DNA of 64,000 nt from NCBI RefSeq assembly GCF_030848805.1, contig NC_092369.1, forward strand, positions 2,743,575 through 2,807,574. The letters run 5' to 3'. Below the pieces are notes generated by a model, which had not been told where the DNA came from, searched no databases, and saw only the letters and a program-made list of their open reading frames with translations. The translations under genes and the position numbers were made by a program. This document shows, in pieces, positions 19,691 to 31,049 of this stretch (the stretch's first letter is position 1; every line of letters starts with the position of its first letter). This DNA comes from Temnothorax longispinosus (taxonomy: Eukaryota; Arthropoda; Insecta; Hymenoptera; Formicidae).

Positions 19691-19847
19691 CAGAATAACA
19701 TATACCTTCAAGTAGGTTATCTCTCGTACGAGGACGAATTAAAGCCACGTCCTCGACCGTCTCTCGCCGGCGTAGAGTCCTTTCACGAGCGCCGGGCCGT
19801 CGCACGCACGAGACACCCGCGAACGCGGTTCACGATCACGATCTTTG

Positions 19848-20664
19848 ACCATATATCTCCACTCTATTCTAACTCCCGTTGGTTAAAAATCCAACAACGT
19901 TTTATGCTTCATCTCTGTTGCCTGGTTTTCCGTCTTCTTCAGTCTGACACTCCTCCTTACCTCCGACGTCTCCTGCATCTGAACTCTGAGCTTCATGCCG
20001 TTAACGCCCCAAATACTCGTTACCCTGACCTTCTTTCCTTTCCATCGCATCACTCCGCCAAGTTTCGCGCTTCGTTCTCCTACTGTGCAGTCAAATATTT
20101 CAATGACCTTCCCTCTTCCATAAGATCCTTATCCTCCCTGCCCTCCTTTCGTACAGCTACGTCCATTTTTATTTTATCAACTGCACTTCCTGCCAGAAAT
20201 GCATCTCAACCTGCGCATTGCTGATTGCTTGCACGGTCGTGTCTGCTAACGCGCACATGTGCGAGTGTTGCGTACGTATATCCTATGCGTTCACTGCGTG
20301 TGTATTTTTTAGTTCTGCGACAAATATATTAATGACTGTATTTACTCCCGTGAGCGAATCCATTGTTTCTGTATTGTTTCCGTATTATCTATATTATCTA
20401 TATATTGTTTCCGTATTGTTTCTATATTATATTATATATTTAGTATTTAGTATTGAGCGAATCCCGTGAGCGAATCCATTATTTCTGTATTATTTATTTC
20501 TATATTATATTATGTCAACTCACACTGTCTCCACTGGTAGGCATAGAAACAACAATTTGTTGATGCCTGACCATTTGCGTGCACTCATTATACTCTAACT
20601 GTATCCACTACTATACTATGCAGCGCAATAAAATTAAATTAAATTAAATTAAATTAAATTAAAT
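19848..20664 (+). mobile_element. 5'-truncated LINE 3' end with (AAATT)n tail
   Basis: A 106-codon frame (19904-20224) encodes the typical C-terminal end of Jockey/I-type LINE reverse-transcriptase proteins: TPPYLRRLL, RASFSYCAVKYFNDLP and LPSSIRSLSSLPSFR. A 3' UTR of about 400 bp follows, ending in GCAATAAAATT and a short (AAATT)n tail (20633-20664). The neighbouring empty copy at about 21090 lets the insertion point be placed between CACGATCT and CCCAC. The reverse-transcriptase core is absent, so it is a dead insertion. Confidence 0.75.
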
Positions 20665-20795
20665 CTCCCACGGACGGGCGCGGTCTTCCAAATGAATATC
20701 GTCGCGATCGTGGCACGAGGCACGATGGCACTAGCGGAAGCTGCGGAAAGAGACTTAGGGCCGGTCTACAATCAGTCGTATGTCGGAAGATATTT

Positions 20796-20900
20796 TCCGT
20801 TTCACGCACGATGCGCATAATGCATTATTTAACCTTGTTTAACACTCGATGAATAACAAGGATAAATAATGCATTATGCGCATCATGCATGAAACGGAAA
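20796..20900. mobile_element. 105-bp palindromic MITE
   Basis: TTTCCGTTTCA and GATGCGCATAATGCATTATT at the left are mirrored by their complements ending at 20900, with arms of about 46 bp and a short spacer. No coding content. Confidence 0.75.
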
Positions 20901-21189
20901 GTACCTCTATATTAAATATGTGCACAACGTGTTCTAACCTATATAATAGCTAATTTTAACGTACATATACATACCTTCAAGTTATCTTTCGTACGAGGGC
21001 GAATCAAAGCCACGTCCTCGACCGTCTCTCGCCGGCGTCCTTTCACGAGCGACGGGCCGTTGCGAGACATCTACGAATGCGGTGAACGCGGTTGACGATC
21101 TCCCACAGACGGGCGCGGGTCTTCTAATCGTGGCACGATATATATGACACTAGCGGAAGCGGAAAGAGACCGCGAACTTGCGCGCGCCG

Positions 21190-21478
21190 CTATGGCGCAT
21201 GCTATCAAGGTTATATAATTTTGGCGGTAATTGAAATTATGTTATATAATATTTATATAATATCAACGCAACCGTTGTCGTATAACATGCATATATTGCA
21301 GTTGTATTAATGTGCATTTATTAACATATAAATAACGGAGCAACATAATAGTTTTATAACCTAGTTATATTATAATAATAAAGTAAAGTTATATAACTGT
21401 TATGCTACTACAGTATAACACTTGTTATATTATCTGTTACTCCTACATTATATATCAATTATATTTGGTGTTTGCTGG
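21190..21478. repeat. AT-rich repeat with GTTATATAA motifs
   Basis: Many variants of GTTATATAAT and TATAACA in both orientations. The right end, ATATTTGGTGTTTGCTGG, is the reverse complement of sequence near 3566, suggesting an element terminus of the CCAGCAAAC type. Confidence 0.5.
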
Positions 21479-21678
21479 AAATATATATGTACACACATTG
21501 ATTAGTAAGTATACATGTCATAGTAAATGTATCAATTCAGTAAATGTTTATACTTACTAGGCACTAGTCAATGTATGCACATACATATTAATAATATAAT
21601 ATAAATGTATTGCAGAAAAATTATACATTCACATATTTACTGTAACATATACACTTACTAGTCAATGTGTGCACTTAA

Positions 21679-22120
21679 GAACGTTCTCTCGTCCTTATAC
21701 TAGAGAAAATCGATTTTCTTAGGATTTTCTTGAAACTGTGAATATATGTTAATTTAGGTGTGCTTTATGCGTGGTATAAATTTCAGTACCTCTTCCGGTA
21801 TAAAAAATCAAGATACTGAGCCTCAAAGTTTCAACTTTTACTAATGAAAAGGTTTTCCAGGCCAAACGGTAAGAGATACGAGGTTGGCCAAAAAGACCAA
21901 AGTTGCTTCTCTCGTCGAGTTCTATAAGGAAAAAATGCCAAAACTAAAAAAAATTAAATTTTTTTTGAAACTTTGAGGCTCAGTATCTTTATTTTTTATC
22001 CCGGAAGAGGTACTGAAATTTATACCACGCATAAAGCACACCTAAATTAACGTATATTCACAGTTTCAAGAAAATCCTAAAAAAATCGATTTTCTCTAGT
22101 ATGAGGACGAGAGAACGTCC
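21679..22120. mobile_element. 442-bp MITE flanked by TTAA
   Basis: TTAA at 21675-21678 and 22121-22124 flank an element whose inverted arms of about 150 bp start GRACGTTCTCTCGTCC. The arms include TGCTTTATGCGTGGTATAAA and CAGTACCTCTTCCGG, with few mismatches. A TTAA target points to a piggyBac- or Kolobok-type transposase acting in trans; neither is encoded here. Confidence 0.85.
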
Positions 22121-22354
22121 TTAAATATTGATAATACAATATATAAGTATAACCGAAAAATTATGTATTTACATATTTACTGTTACATATGCATTTATAC
22201 ATTTACTGTAACATTTATAATAATTTTTCTGCTATATTTATACACTATATTTTCAATATGTATGTGCACACATTGATTAGTAACTGTATATGTTACAATA
22301 CATTCATTAAATGCATATACTTTACTAGTTAATTTATGCACATACATATTTGAT

Positions 22355-22468
22355 GTGTTTTCTATTGCTGAACTGACTGCACTAGTTCAGAGTCTATCTT
22401 TTTTACTCCACATTGGAAGGAAAAAGATAAACTTTGAACTAGTCCAGCCAGTTCAGCAATAGAAAACA
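22355..22468. mobile_element. 114-bp palindromic MITE
   Basis: TGTTTTCTATTGCTGAACTG is mirrored at the right end (CAGTTCAGCAATAGAAAACA with one change). Arms are about 47 bp around a short centre. Confidence 0.8.
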
Positions 22469-22735
22469 GACTCATTGATAATATGATGTATATGTATAGC
22501 AGACAACTTATGCAGTCATACATTTACTGTAACATACATATTGATAATATATAATAATATATATAATATATAAGTGTAGTGAACAAATTAGGCACTCACA
22601 CATTTACTGTAACATATGTAATGCATAATTTTTTTCCTATACTTATATATTATGTTGCCAATATATGTATGTGAGGACATTGATTAGTGACTATGCATTT
22701 ACGAAATTAACACATTTACTGTAACACATCTACTA

Positions 22736-22935
22736 TCTATTTATCTATCTATCCTCCCTTCCCTCACCCTCTACTGCATTCTCTGTTTTTCTAATCTCAA
22801 CACACATTTCTTACTCCTCCCCCTCTCTCTCAATCTGTCTCTCTCGCTCTTTCTTTTACATATATACATATATATAATAGACGGAGAAAGAGAGAAAGGG
22901 GGGAGGGGAGAGAGAGAGAGGGGAAAGGGGGGAGA

Positions 22936-22978
<43 letters not shown>
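22736..22978. repeat. Pyrimidine/purine low-complexity tract with (GA)n
   Basis: TCTATCTATC, CT-rich, TATA and GA/GGGA-rich patches end in an uninterrupted (GA)n at about 22938-22978, directly against the 3' end of LINE 1. Confidence 0.9.
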
Positions 22979-22981
<3 letters not shown>

Positions 22982-23125
22982 TATTAGCCTTCTCCGCTAT
23001 TCTTTACATAAAATATCCTTAAATTAATTCCTCTACATGAGATACAATATATTCTTTTAACCTACGTTTGAATGGTTCAATTCTTTCGCATTGCTTAATT
23101 TCTACTGGTAGGGCGTTGTACATAT

Positions 23126-25982
23126 TTAAACCTTCATAAAATAGACTTTTCTGTGCGCTTCTCGTCCTGCGATATTCTCAGCCTGCCTTGTTTGCCGTCC
23201 ACTCACATCTCCTACTATTTCTATCCTATTACTTAAATGTCTTGGCATTATGCCTCTTACTATCTTAAAAATAAAAATACATACATTGTACATTAGCCTC
23301 TGTCTTACATTCATAAACCTAAGGGTTTGCAACATTAATTCTACCTTTGTATATCGCGAACATTGTAATATGACTCTCATGGCACAGTTTTGTGTCGCTT
23401 GCAGTCGATTCAATTACGTTTCACCTATGCCTACTAACATCGTTGCGCAATATTCAAAATGAGGCGCTATGATAGACTTATACCCAGTACATCTAGTGTA
23501 CACCGATATATCATTTCCTATTCTACTCAGAAAGCTCACTTTTTTTCCTATTTTCTTTAACATATAATCACAGTAATCCTCCCAACGAAGTTTACTATCG
23601 ATCATTACACCCAGATGTTTCGCTTTCTCGACCCGCTCTATTACAGTTCCATCCAAACTTTTTACTATTATTAAAGTAATTTTAAATCGACCGTGACTGG
23701 CAATATATAACGTCTTTCCGATATGAACATTGAAAAACTGTGAGCCAACTTGGTTTGTCGGATTCACACAGCACTTTTTCGGATCAATCATCGAGACATT
23801 ATTAATTTCGACCATGGGTTTTGGTCAGTTGATGTAATTTCTAAATTAAATAGTTTTATTTTTACTATTATTTTTTTACTATTATGTTTGCTTTTATTTT
23901 TTGTCCCTATATACTTCTAACTATCATATATTTGGTCTTATCTGCATTCATTTTTAACATATTCACATTTATCCATTCTTCAAGTATACCGAGCATCATA
24001 TTTAGTTTCATTTCTAATTTCTCACAACTTTCTCCTGTTACACTTGCGGTCGTGTCATCTGCAAATAATCTAAATATACTTCCCTTCGGGCAGACTTTAA
24101 CTATATCATTTATGTACAAAATAAACAATAGAGGTCCTAATACAAATCCCTGTGGCACGCCAAATACTGTCTCAATTATTTTAGAACATATATCATTGAA
24201 TCTAACTTGCTGCTTTCTATTACTTAAATTCGATTTTATTCATTCCAATACAACTCCTCTTATTCCATACTGATATAATTTTTCCACTAATCTTACTCTA
24301 TCTATTGTTTCAAACGCTCTCTTGAGGTCCAGGAATAACACTCCTACCATTTTATTCTCCTCAATTATCAACTTCCAGTCCTCGATAAAACTTTGAATTG
24401 CTGTCTCACACGACTGTTGTTTCCTAAATCCCGATTGGTATTCGGTTATTATTTCATTGTCTTCTAGAAATTTTTCCAACTGTTTTTTTACAACTAACTC
24501 TAATACTTTTTCATATATCGGTAACATATTAATCGGTCTATACTCGCTCGCTTTTTTTGGTTTGTTTACCTTTGGTATCGATATTATCGTGGACGTTTTC
24601 TATCCTTCTGGAAATACCTGTCCTAAGCGAATTATTTGTTACCCCTACAAACTCATCTTTTATCACAGGTAGCACCATTTTCAGTATATTACTATTTATC
24701 CCACCCTCTGTTCCGTTCTTTTGTGGTAGTTCCTTAACAATTTGTTCCAGATCACTTGCACTAATTGGCTCAAAAATTTCCATAATTCCCTTATTCTTAA
24801 TTACATAAATAGGTCTCCTACTTGTGCCTTTTATCCCCTTATTATTAATAGATTGCACAATGTTGCTAATACTTTTTATATAATATATATTAAATTTATC
24901 AGCTATATTGCATTCTTCTATGTCTTCTAATATTTCAAAATCTACATTATCGATGTTCTCTGAACCCCTTTGCTCACCCTTAATTAATTCTTTCAAAGTT
25001 TTTCACATTTTTGTAGAATCATATTCTCATAATATTTCTTCTTTTTTGCCCTGATAAGTTTAACTACTGCATTTCTTTTATTCTTGAAAAATTCCCAGTC
25101 CTATTCCTTACCTGAGCTTATTGCTCTACTGTGAGCTTCATCCCTCTGAATACCACTTTTTCCCTTCCCATACTTTCGGAATTTTGAACTTTTTCTTAGG
25201 TGCTACAGTATCCAATACACTTACTATACTGTTAACAAATCTCTCAGCCCTAATACTTATATCTAGCCCTTGACCTTGCTCAGTTCTTGCTTCCATTATT
25301 CTAAGAAAATCATCTACATTAAATTTACTATAATTCCTGCCTCTAAATTCTTTATATTTATTACTCTTTTTATTCATATTAAATTTTACTTTTAACCATG
25401 CACAGCCGTTATTTTTGGTTTCTCATTCACTTGTACCTTTACTTCCTTATTCGAAAAAATTAAATCTATTATTGTTCGACTATATTTTGTAACTCTCGTT
25501 GGACAATCAACGTATTGCCTCATCCCTAGGTTTTGCATTACCGTTAATAATTTCTTTGTATAAAATAAATCTACCATTATATCTATATTAAATTCTCCTA
25601 TCACTATACAGTCATACTTTATTATTAAATCTTCAACCGTATCTTCCAAAAATCTCACAAAATCGCCATTTGATGCACTCGGCGAATGATACACTATTGC
25701 TATCATACCTTTATACAAATTCTCACTCATTTCTACCACCACGCACCAACAGTTTGACACTATCTTTTTCTTATCAACTATTCTAAATTTAATATCATCC
25801 TTAACATATAACAGTACTCCTCCTGTGTTTCTATTTTCAGCATCACATCTAACTATACTATACCCCGGTACATTGACCTCACTATCCTCAATTTCTACAG
25901 TCAATCTAGTCTCGGATAACGCTAGAATCGCAGGATTCACCCTCTTCATAATCTGATGTTGAATTTCATTCTTATGCGCCAA
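23126..25982 (-). pseudogene. LINE 1 ORF2: endonuclease and reverse transcriptase
   Basis: The endonuclease part (25392-25982) has LALSETRL, GGVLLYVKDD and CIVIGEFNID (catalytic Asn and Asp context) and ends in a frame shift at about 25392. The reverse transcriptase is spread over frames 24538-24996, 24240-24527 (EYQSGFRKQQSCETAI and VLFLDLKRAFETID) and 23907-24158 (PQGFVLGPLLFILYINDI and catalytic FADDT). C-terminal parts follow at 23414-23815 (KHLGVMIDSKLRW) and 23126-23413. At least five frame breaks. The catalytic Asp pair remains readable. Confidence 0.85.
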
Positions 25983-27388
25983 GAAGCTTTGTGCACTCGT
26001 ATACCAGAGTAATTCCGCTTCTTCCTGTGGTTGCTATTTTGCATCTTCCCAGCCGGCTCTTTTTTTCTTCTCCTCCAATACTTTCTTAAATGTATATTCT
26101 TAAATGTCGGACATTCCGAATTTAGCGCCTCGTGTTCAACATTTATCTTCAAGTTGTACGTCTGATTCTTATAGGTACAGTTTACACACCTCTTCTTTGC
26201 CGTCGTACATTCATTCGCCTTATGATTTCTTGCAGACTTATAGCATGTTTCCTGTCTCGTGCAATTCTTGGCAATATGGTAATAGCCCCAGCATTTAAAA
26301 CATCTTCTAACACTAATATAATTAAATATAGGACACTTTCTCCATCCTAAATTTATTTTTCCTCTGTTTATTAGTGATTTATGAGTGCTTTCATCCACTT
26401 CAATTATTATGGATCCTTGTTCGATATCCTTGTTTTTTCCTCTTAATATTTTCTTCACTAGGTGCATACAGAATTCTTCGCCAATTCTATTCTACTTCTT
26501 AATTGTATCTATCAATTCATCATCCTCCATTTTCATTTTCTCTCCACCAACATTAATTATTTTAATCTTTGGTTTTTTCTTCTGTAGCTCAGAGACCTTG
26601 ACCTCCTCACCCATTGCCGCTTGTACCGTCGCCTTTAGCTTTTCCTTCTCTTCTTCCGTCTCACATCCTAAGATCACTGTCCCTTTACCTCCCTTTCTTA
26701 ATTTGGTAATTCCTATTTCCATCTTGGTTATATCAATTTTATCTTTAATTGTTTTCTTCGTAATTTCACTCTCTTGTACTTTTGGTTTTATAATCAAGAT
26801 ATTTTCTTCCTTCCTCTCTTTAATCACATCGCTATATTTTCTTGTCGCTCCACCTGATGGTCCATATGTCCCTTGCATCAACATTCTTCTCAATTCTTCT
26901 ATTTCCTGTTTAATGCCTCCCATCTCCTCACGGACTATTACTTTTATCATTGACTTGATCTCCTTTTTACATGTTGTCTCATCTTTTAATTCTTTCACTG
27001 TTCTTACAAGCCAATCTATTTTCCTATCAATATCCCCTGCTCCACTCGCGCCTGCTACTTTATTCCCGCTGCTTGTCGCCGGACTCATTTTTGCAGGTTC
27101 CGTTGTTCTTTCTGTCGATGCTGCTGCTGTATTTATATCAGCTCCTTTATCACCATCACTAATAATGAACTTCTCGAATGAGCCAGGACACGACACCAAT
27201 TCGCGGTTTTTATCATAAATTTTGTGCTTAGATACACATCCTGGATGGAAGAAAAGCTTAACACAGGACTTGCATGCAATTACCTCAGTTTTTATAGACT
27301 TCTTACATGACGAGCATCGATACTTGGCGTATTTCTCATTCATTCCGCTAATATCGGCAGAGACAGTTAATTGACTGGTCACTTTCAC
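25946..27388 (-). pseudogene. LINE 1 ORF1 (PHD-like, coiled coil, zinc knuckles)
   Basis: The first frame (26492-27388, 298 codons) opens with a Cys/His cluster like a PHD finger (CSSCKKS, CKSCVKLFFHPGC). A Ser/Ala-rich linker, a coiled-coil-like Lys/Glu region (residues about 120-170) and an RRM-like part follow. The second frame (25946-26467) continues with the CCHC-type cluster CFKCWGYYHIAKNC and further CX2C pairs. The two frames are separated by a frame shift or stop near 26480. In live elements this protein binds the RNA and forms the retrotransposition particle. It overlaps the start of ORF2 slightly. Confidence 0.75.
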
Positions 27389-27569
27389 ACGTCAGCGAAA
27401 TGCAGTTCTCGTGCCTATGTATCAGCATATTTCGGCTAGATAACACTCATGGCTAACCCCGGTCTATGCAGATATTCTTTACACCACTTTTTAACACTCT
27501 CCCCTCACTTCTAAACCACTCAAAAATTAACACTTTTACTGAGCGATGTTTCACACGTCTGCTTCTGCT

Positions 27570-27572
<3 letters not shown>

Positions 27573-27663
<91 letters not shown>

Positions 27664-27765
27664 TTGATTGATTGGTTGATTGGTTAATTGATTGGTTGAT
27701 TGATTGGTTGATTGATTGGTTGATTGATTGATTGGTTGGATTGATTGGTTGATTGGTTGATTGAT
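27573..27765. repeat. (GA)n followed by (GATT)n / GGTT variants
   Basis: GA dinucleotides at 27573-27621 pass directly into about 140 bp of GATTGATT/GGTTGATT. The latter is the 3' tail of LINE 2 read in reverse; the former is a microsatellite separating the two LINEs. Confidence 0.95.
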
Positions 27766-28977
27766 ACGTTTATTATGCCCAAGCGTAAGCTAAAGGGCAA
27801 AGTGATAATAAGCACAAAAGAAAGCAAAACACACCAAGTCATGTACAAACATCACAATAAACTTAAACTATAAATCTTAACACTATTCTAGAGCTAACCG
27901 TTCAACAGAGCAAAGTAAGTGTAAGTAAACAAAATGCAAAACACACCAAATCACATACACGCATTGCAATGAACCTAAACTAAATCTTAATACTAATCTT
28001 AAAGCTAACAGCTCAACAGAGCAAACCAATACACAAGTGTGAGCAAACTGTACGCATGAAAGCAGGCAATGTCAGTCAGACTCCAATGCAAATAAATACG
28101 AACGTAGAAGATTCTTAAAAATGTTGAGAGAAGAAGCAGATTTAATATTACCGGGAAGAGAGTGCCAAAAGTACATTGCAGAGAGTCTGAAGGAATTGCG
28201 ATAAGTAGTAGTTTTATGGAGAGGAATGTGAAAGGCGTACGAAGATGAGGCCAAACGGTCTGATCTCCTCAATGTTGAATCAAGAGGAGTAAAAGAGTTC
28301 CCGAAGATAAGAAGGTGATTGCGTATAGAAAATGCGGTAGGTCTAACAGCCAAGAAAATATAACCTTCTATTTCCGACCAAAAGCCATCCCAAACGACGC
28401 CTGAACGGAGTGATATGCTCATCACGCCTAAGATTAAAAATAAATTTAATGCAACAGTTAATAAGTCTCTGCAATTTGGTGTTCAATTCGTTACTTAAAT
28501 CACGATAAACAAGACAGCAGTAATCAATATGCGGTATGATAAGAGTATTAACAAGTTTGATTCTAAGCGCAGTGGAAAGGGAGTTCTTATTAAACTTAAG
28601 CTTGTACAGAGCGTGATGAACATTCTGTGAGACGTGTAAGACATGCTGCTTCCAGGTTGGACATTAAGATTATGCCTAAATTTTTCACATTACTCACAAA
28701 AGGGAGAGGCGTTTGGTCGACAATGATCGGTGGTAGAAGTAAAGTGTCAATATTGTTAACATGGGTTTAACTGCCAAAAACAATAACCTTGGATTTAGCA
28801 AGATTAAGTTTAAGGCCATTCACATTGGCATATTCAAAAATGGCACAAACATCGCTAGAGATCACCCCCAGACCGCGAGCAATATCAACAGGTGGACAAG
28901 AGAAATAAATTTGCAGATTATCAGCAAAAAGCATGTGGTTTGAGTAAGACAAAACCTTGCTGATGTCGTTAAATAAG

Positions 28978-30112
28978 GTGACCCCTCATTTTATCTCAGC
29001 CCAAAACATCTCAGCAAAAATATCTCGTCTATAATATCTCAGTCCAAAATGTCTTAGTCCAAAAATATCTCAGTCCAAAATGTCTCAGTCCAAAAATATC
29101 TCAGTCCAAAATGTCTCAGTCCAAAAATATCTCAGGCAATAATGTATCGAACAAAAATATCTCAAGTAAAATAATATTGGTGGGATGAAACGTCTGCTGG
29201 ATTCATTAACGTTCTAAATCGTCGATTTAAATGATGCGGGTACATGTTTCTAGTGTTGGCTTAATTGTTTGTGATTTATTAATCGCAAACCTACTGTCTC
29301 CACGCATACATTTTCCACGCGAAACGAGGTGCCACATGGGTTTACAACTTTCCACGCGTGGAAAGTCCATGCATGTACTTTGAAGGCACACTATGTGTTT
29401 AGTTTAATATAATAGTAGTGGAGCCCCCCGCAGGGGGGCGGAACCTACTGCCTCCACGCATACACTTTTTACGCGAAACGAGGTGCCACATGGGTTTACA
29501 ACTTTCCACGCGTGGAAAGTCCATGCATGTACTTTGAAGGCACACTATGTGTTTAGTTTAATAATAGTGTGGAGCCCCCCGCAGGGGGGCGGAACCTACT
29601 GCCTCCACGCATACACTTTCTACGCGAAACGAGGTGCCACATGGGTTTACAACTTTCCACGCGTGGAAAGTCCATGCATGTACTTTGAAGGCACACTATG
29701 TGTCTAGTTTAATAATAGTGGAGCCCCCCGCAGGGGGGCGGAACCTACTGCCTCCACGCATATACACTTTCCACGCGAGACGAGTTGTCACATGAGTTTA
29801 CAACTGTCCTAATACTAATTAAATGTAATATTAATTTTTTATAATGATATTTTGTAATAAAAATTTGTAAGATGTAATTGATTATAATGATATTGTGTAA
29901 TATTAATTGTATGATGTATCTTCGAAGTTAATTATTGTCAGAGATATTTTTGGACTGAGACATTTTGGACTGAGACATTTTTGGACTGAGATATTTTTGG
30001 ACTGAGACATTTTGGACTGAGATATTTTTGGACCGAGACATTTTGAACTGAGATATTTTTCCCGAGACTTTTTTGTATGAGATCATTTAGGAGAGACATT
30101 TTGACTGGGAAC
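28978..30112. mobile_element. Foldback element with TCTCAGTCC arms and hairpin-repeat core
   Basis: Ends are GGTGACCCCTCATTTTATCTC and (in complement) GGGTTCCCAGTCAAAATGTC. The arms consist of tandem TCTCAGTCCAAAAATA/TG units: left 28995-29150, right 29938-30100 in complement. They flank an AT-rich part and four direct copies of a roughly 150-bp repeat (29287-29800). Flanking direct repeat GTTAA (perhaps 8-9 bp, GTTAATAA-like) at 28969-28977 and 30113-30121. It interrupts the LINE 2 reverse-transcriptase palm. No transposase encoded. Confidence 0.8.
29287..29800. repeat. ~150-bp tandem repeat with GC hairpin
   Basis: GAACCTACTG starts at 29441, 29592 and 29741 (periods 151 and 149), with a partial diverged copy from 29287. 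Each unit has a perfect GC hairpin (GCCCCCCGCAGGGGGGC), a palindromic TTTCCACGCGTGGAAA and an ACGCATACACTTTNNACGCG segment. The last of these recurs in the 57.7-kb foldback element. Confidence 0.9.
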
Positions 30113-30926
30113 CCGTTAATAAATAGAGAAAATAGTAGCGGACCAAGCACCGAACCCTGAGGAACACCCATGGACGTTGATAGCCAGTCAGAACAATCTC
30201 CCACATCATCAACCACAGCTTGAGAGCGGCCTGTTAAGTACGAAAAGATCCAAGTAATCACCGCATCAGAGAAACCAATTTCCGATAGCTTAGTAAGTAA
30301 AAGACGATGCGAGACCGTGTCAAAAGCTTTGCTGAAATCAAACAAAATCATTATGGTGACAAGTCCATTATCAATTCCGTCCCTGATGTCATCACAAACA
30401 CGCAAAAGAGCAGACTGCGTATTATGACCAGGGCGGTATGCCGATTGTCTAGGATCTAAGATATTATGCTCGATTAAATAGTCAGAGATCTATTCGGCCA
30501 CAATCCTTTCAAGAATCTTAAATAGTTCTGGCAAGTTTGCAATCGGTCGTGTATCAAACGGTGACAAAGGAGTGCGAATCTTAGACAATGGGCGAATTAA
30601 AGCACGTTTCCACTCAGAAGGAAACACAGAAGAATCCAAAGAGTGATTGAATAGTGCAGTGAGCCATGATGAGATACCAGGCCAAGCAACACGCAGAATG
30701 TGAAGAGAAATGCCATCCGAACCTGATGCGTAAGAGTAGGTAGGTCCAATAACGATACGCTTCAGGATCATACGAGATTGTATTGGAGAAAAAATAAATT
30801 CAGGACGCTGAGATGGGCGAGCAACACGGGAGATAGCTGAGATTAAATCATCATAAGTAAGCGGTGATGCTCGGGAAACTAATGCATAGTGAGTGTTTAG
30901 CTGATCTGGTGTGAAAAAGTGTAGAG

Positions 30927-30955
30927 GAGAAAGAGAGAGAGAGAGAGGGGGGAAA
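30927..30955. repeat. (GA)n tract at LINE 2 5' junction
   Basis: AGAAAGAGAGAGAGAG and GGGG-rich end. LINE 2 coding sequence begins immediately beside it. Confidence 0.85.
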
Positions 30956-31049
30956 GTAATGTAAGATATATTATTATACATATCATTGTATTTTATTTCC
31001 TTATACATATATGCCTTTCTTATGCATATACTTATAAATATATACATAT

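Larger units (their letters stand above)
19690..21180. repeat. Two direct copies of a CpG-rich repeat
   Basis: Copy 1 is 19698-19847 plus 20665-20760 (split by a LINE fragment). Copy 2 is 20970-21180 and is unsplit. Both start with CATACCTTCAAGT and share GCCACGTCCTCGACCGTCTC, CCTTTCACGAGCG, CTCCCAC, ACGGGCGCGG and CACTAGCGGAAG. Copy 2 shows the empty site (GACGATCTCCCAC) for the LINE insertion. The TE or host origin of this repeat is not recognised. Confidence 0.75.
21479..22735. repeat. Diverged AT-rich repeat array with nested MITEs
   Basis: Repeated variants of CATTGACTAGTAAGT, CAGTAAATGTG and CATAATTTTTCTGCTATA in both orientations, also seen at 3390-3565. Two separate inverted-repeat elements are nested in it (21679-22120 and 22355-22468). 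No coding content. Confidence 0.6.
22979..27570 (-). mobile_element. LINE 1 (non-LTR retrotransposon), near full length, degenerate
   Basis: The minus strand carries ORF1 (25946-27388) and ORF2 with AP-endonuclease, reverse transcriptase and a C-terminal region (23126-25982), then a 3' end with AATAAAG followed by (CT)n. The 5' end also abuts a (GA)n tract (27573-27621 in plus reading). A two-ORF layout with APE endonuclease and CCHC knuckles fits the R1/I/Jockey group of insect LINEs; the exact clade is not determined. ORF2 has many frame shifts, so the element is inactive. Confidence 0.85.
27766..30926 (-). mobile_element. LINE 2, 5'-truncated, split by a foldback element
   Basis: The 3' end, ATAATAAACGTATCAATCAA, runs into the (AATC)n tail. 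Coding parts on the minus strand are 30490-30926 (RT fingers, GSDGISLHILR, WKRALIRPLSK), 30112-30489 (palm, ILFDFSKAFDTVSH and MGVPQGSVLGPLLFSLFIN), 28767-28952 (FADNLQIYFSCP, where FADD would be expected) and 28072-28425 (C-terminal YFWHSLPGNIKSASSL). The palm is interrupted by the element at 28978-30112. The 5' end stops at a (GA)n tract at about 30927, so the element is 5'-truncated. The FADD-to-FADN change and nonsense codons make it inactive. Confidence 0.85.

Noticed and set aside
26385..27218. 277-codon plus-strand hydrophobic frame
   Set aside because: Shadow of LINE 1 ORF1 on the opposite strand; the minus strand has the zinc and coiled-coil motifs.
29000..29160. CRISPR-like array (repeated TCTCAGTCCAAAA units)
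   Set aside because: Units are contiguous and variable with no spacers, in a eukaryotic genome, and mirrored in inverted orientation; foldback arm repeats.
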